Shown: one piece after another, positions 5,786 through 5,791 of the stretch | Numbering within the stretch: the stretch's first letter is position 1 | Layout of the letters: the number at the start of each line of letters is the position of its first letter | From: JBKHJZ01 sp046537875 | Lineage (GTDB): Bacteria; Actinomycetota; Acidimicrobiia; Acidimicrobiales; VFJN01 | DNA: 5,791 nucleotides | Reading direction: 5' to 3' | Assembly (NCBI GenBank): GCA_046537875.1 | Contig: JBKHJZ010000200.1 | Span: 1 to 5,791, forward strand | Translations under genes and position numbers: made by a program | Notes under the pieces: model-generated | Database searches by the model: none | Seen by the model: only the letters and a program-made list of their open reading frames with translations | What the model was told of the DNA's origin: nothing

Positions 5786-5791
5786 GTCCCC

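Overview
The window is very GC-rich, and almost every third codon position is G or C. It encodes actinobacterial-type sugar-nucleotide and polyprenyl-sugar enzymes. The closest relatives I can recall for three of the five genes are the Mycobacterium tuberculosis decaprenylphosphoryl-arabinose (DPA) enzymes. The divergence from the mycobacterial proteins, the gene order and the base composition suggest a high-GC actinobacterium outside the mycobacteria, possibly an acidimicrobial-type lineage. That placement is inference; no rRNA or other marker is present.

Layout: two minus-strand genes occupy 59-2324. ugd (UDP-glucose 6-dehydrogenase, 1056-2324) is transcribed first, then uxs (UDP-glucuronate decarboxylase, 59-1024) 31 bp later. 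Together they would convert UDP-glucose to UDP-glucuronate and then UDP-xylose. A 361-bp divergent intergenic region (2325-2685) follows. It holds Shine-Dalgarno sites for both flanking genes, two similar -10-like elements (the only two CTAG tetramers in the window), a GC-rich palindrome, and a repeated GCCGTGTC motif (three direct copies and one inverted). On the plus strand come three tightly packed genes: dprE2 (2686-3456), a UbiA-family polyprenyl-phosphate phosphoribosyltransferase (3453-4421) and dprE1 (4418-5785), joined by 4-bp ATGA and GTGA stop/start overlaps.

Working together, the UbiA enzyme should move phosphoribose from PRPP to polyprenyl phosphate. After dephosphorylation by an enzyme not in the window, DprE1 oxidises the 2'-hydroxyl and DprE2 reduces the ketone, giving polyprenylphosphoryl-D-arabinofuranose. 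The locus therefore looks like a back-to-back pentose-donor module, with nucleotide-linked xylose on one side and lipid-linked arabinose on the other.

The enzymes are all known families, so this is not a wholly new system. The points most worth a second look are the compact dprE2-ubiA-dprE1 operon paired with UDP-xylose synthesis, a serine in DprE1 where M. tuberculosis has the benzothiazinone-target cysteine, and the repeat-bearing divergent control region. The acceptor glycan and the arabinosyltransferase are not visible here.
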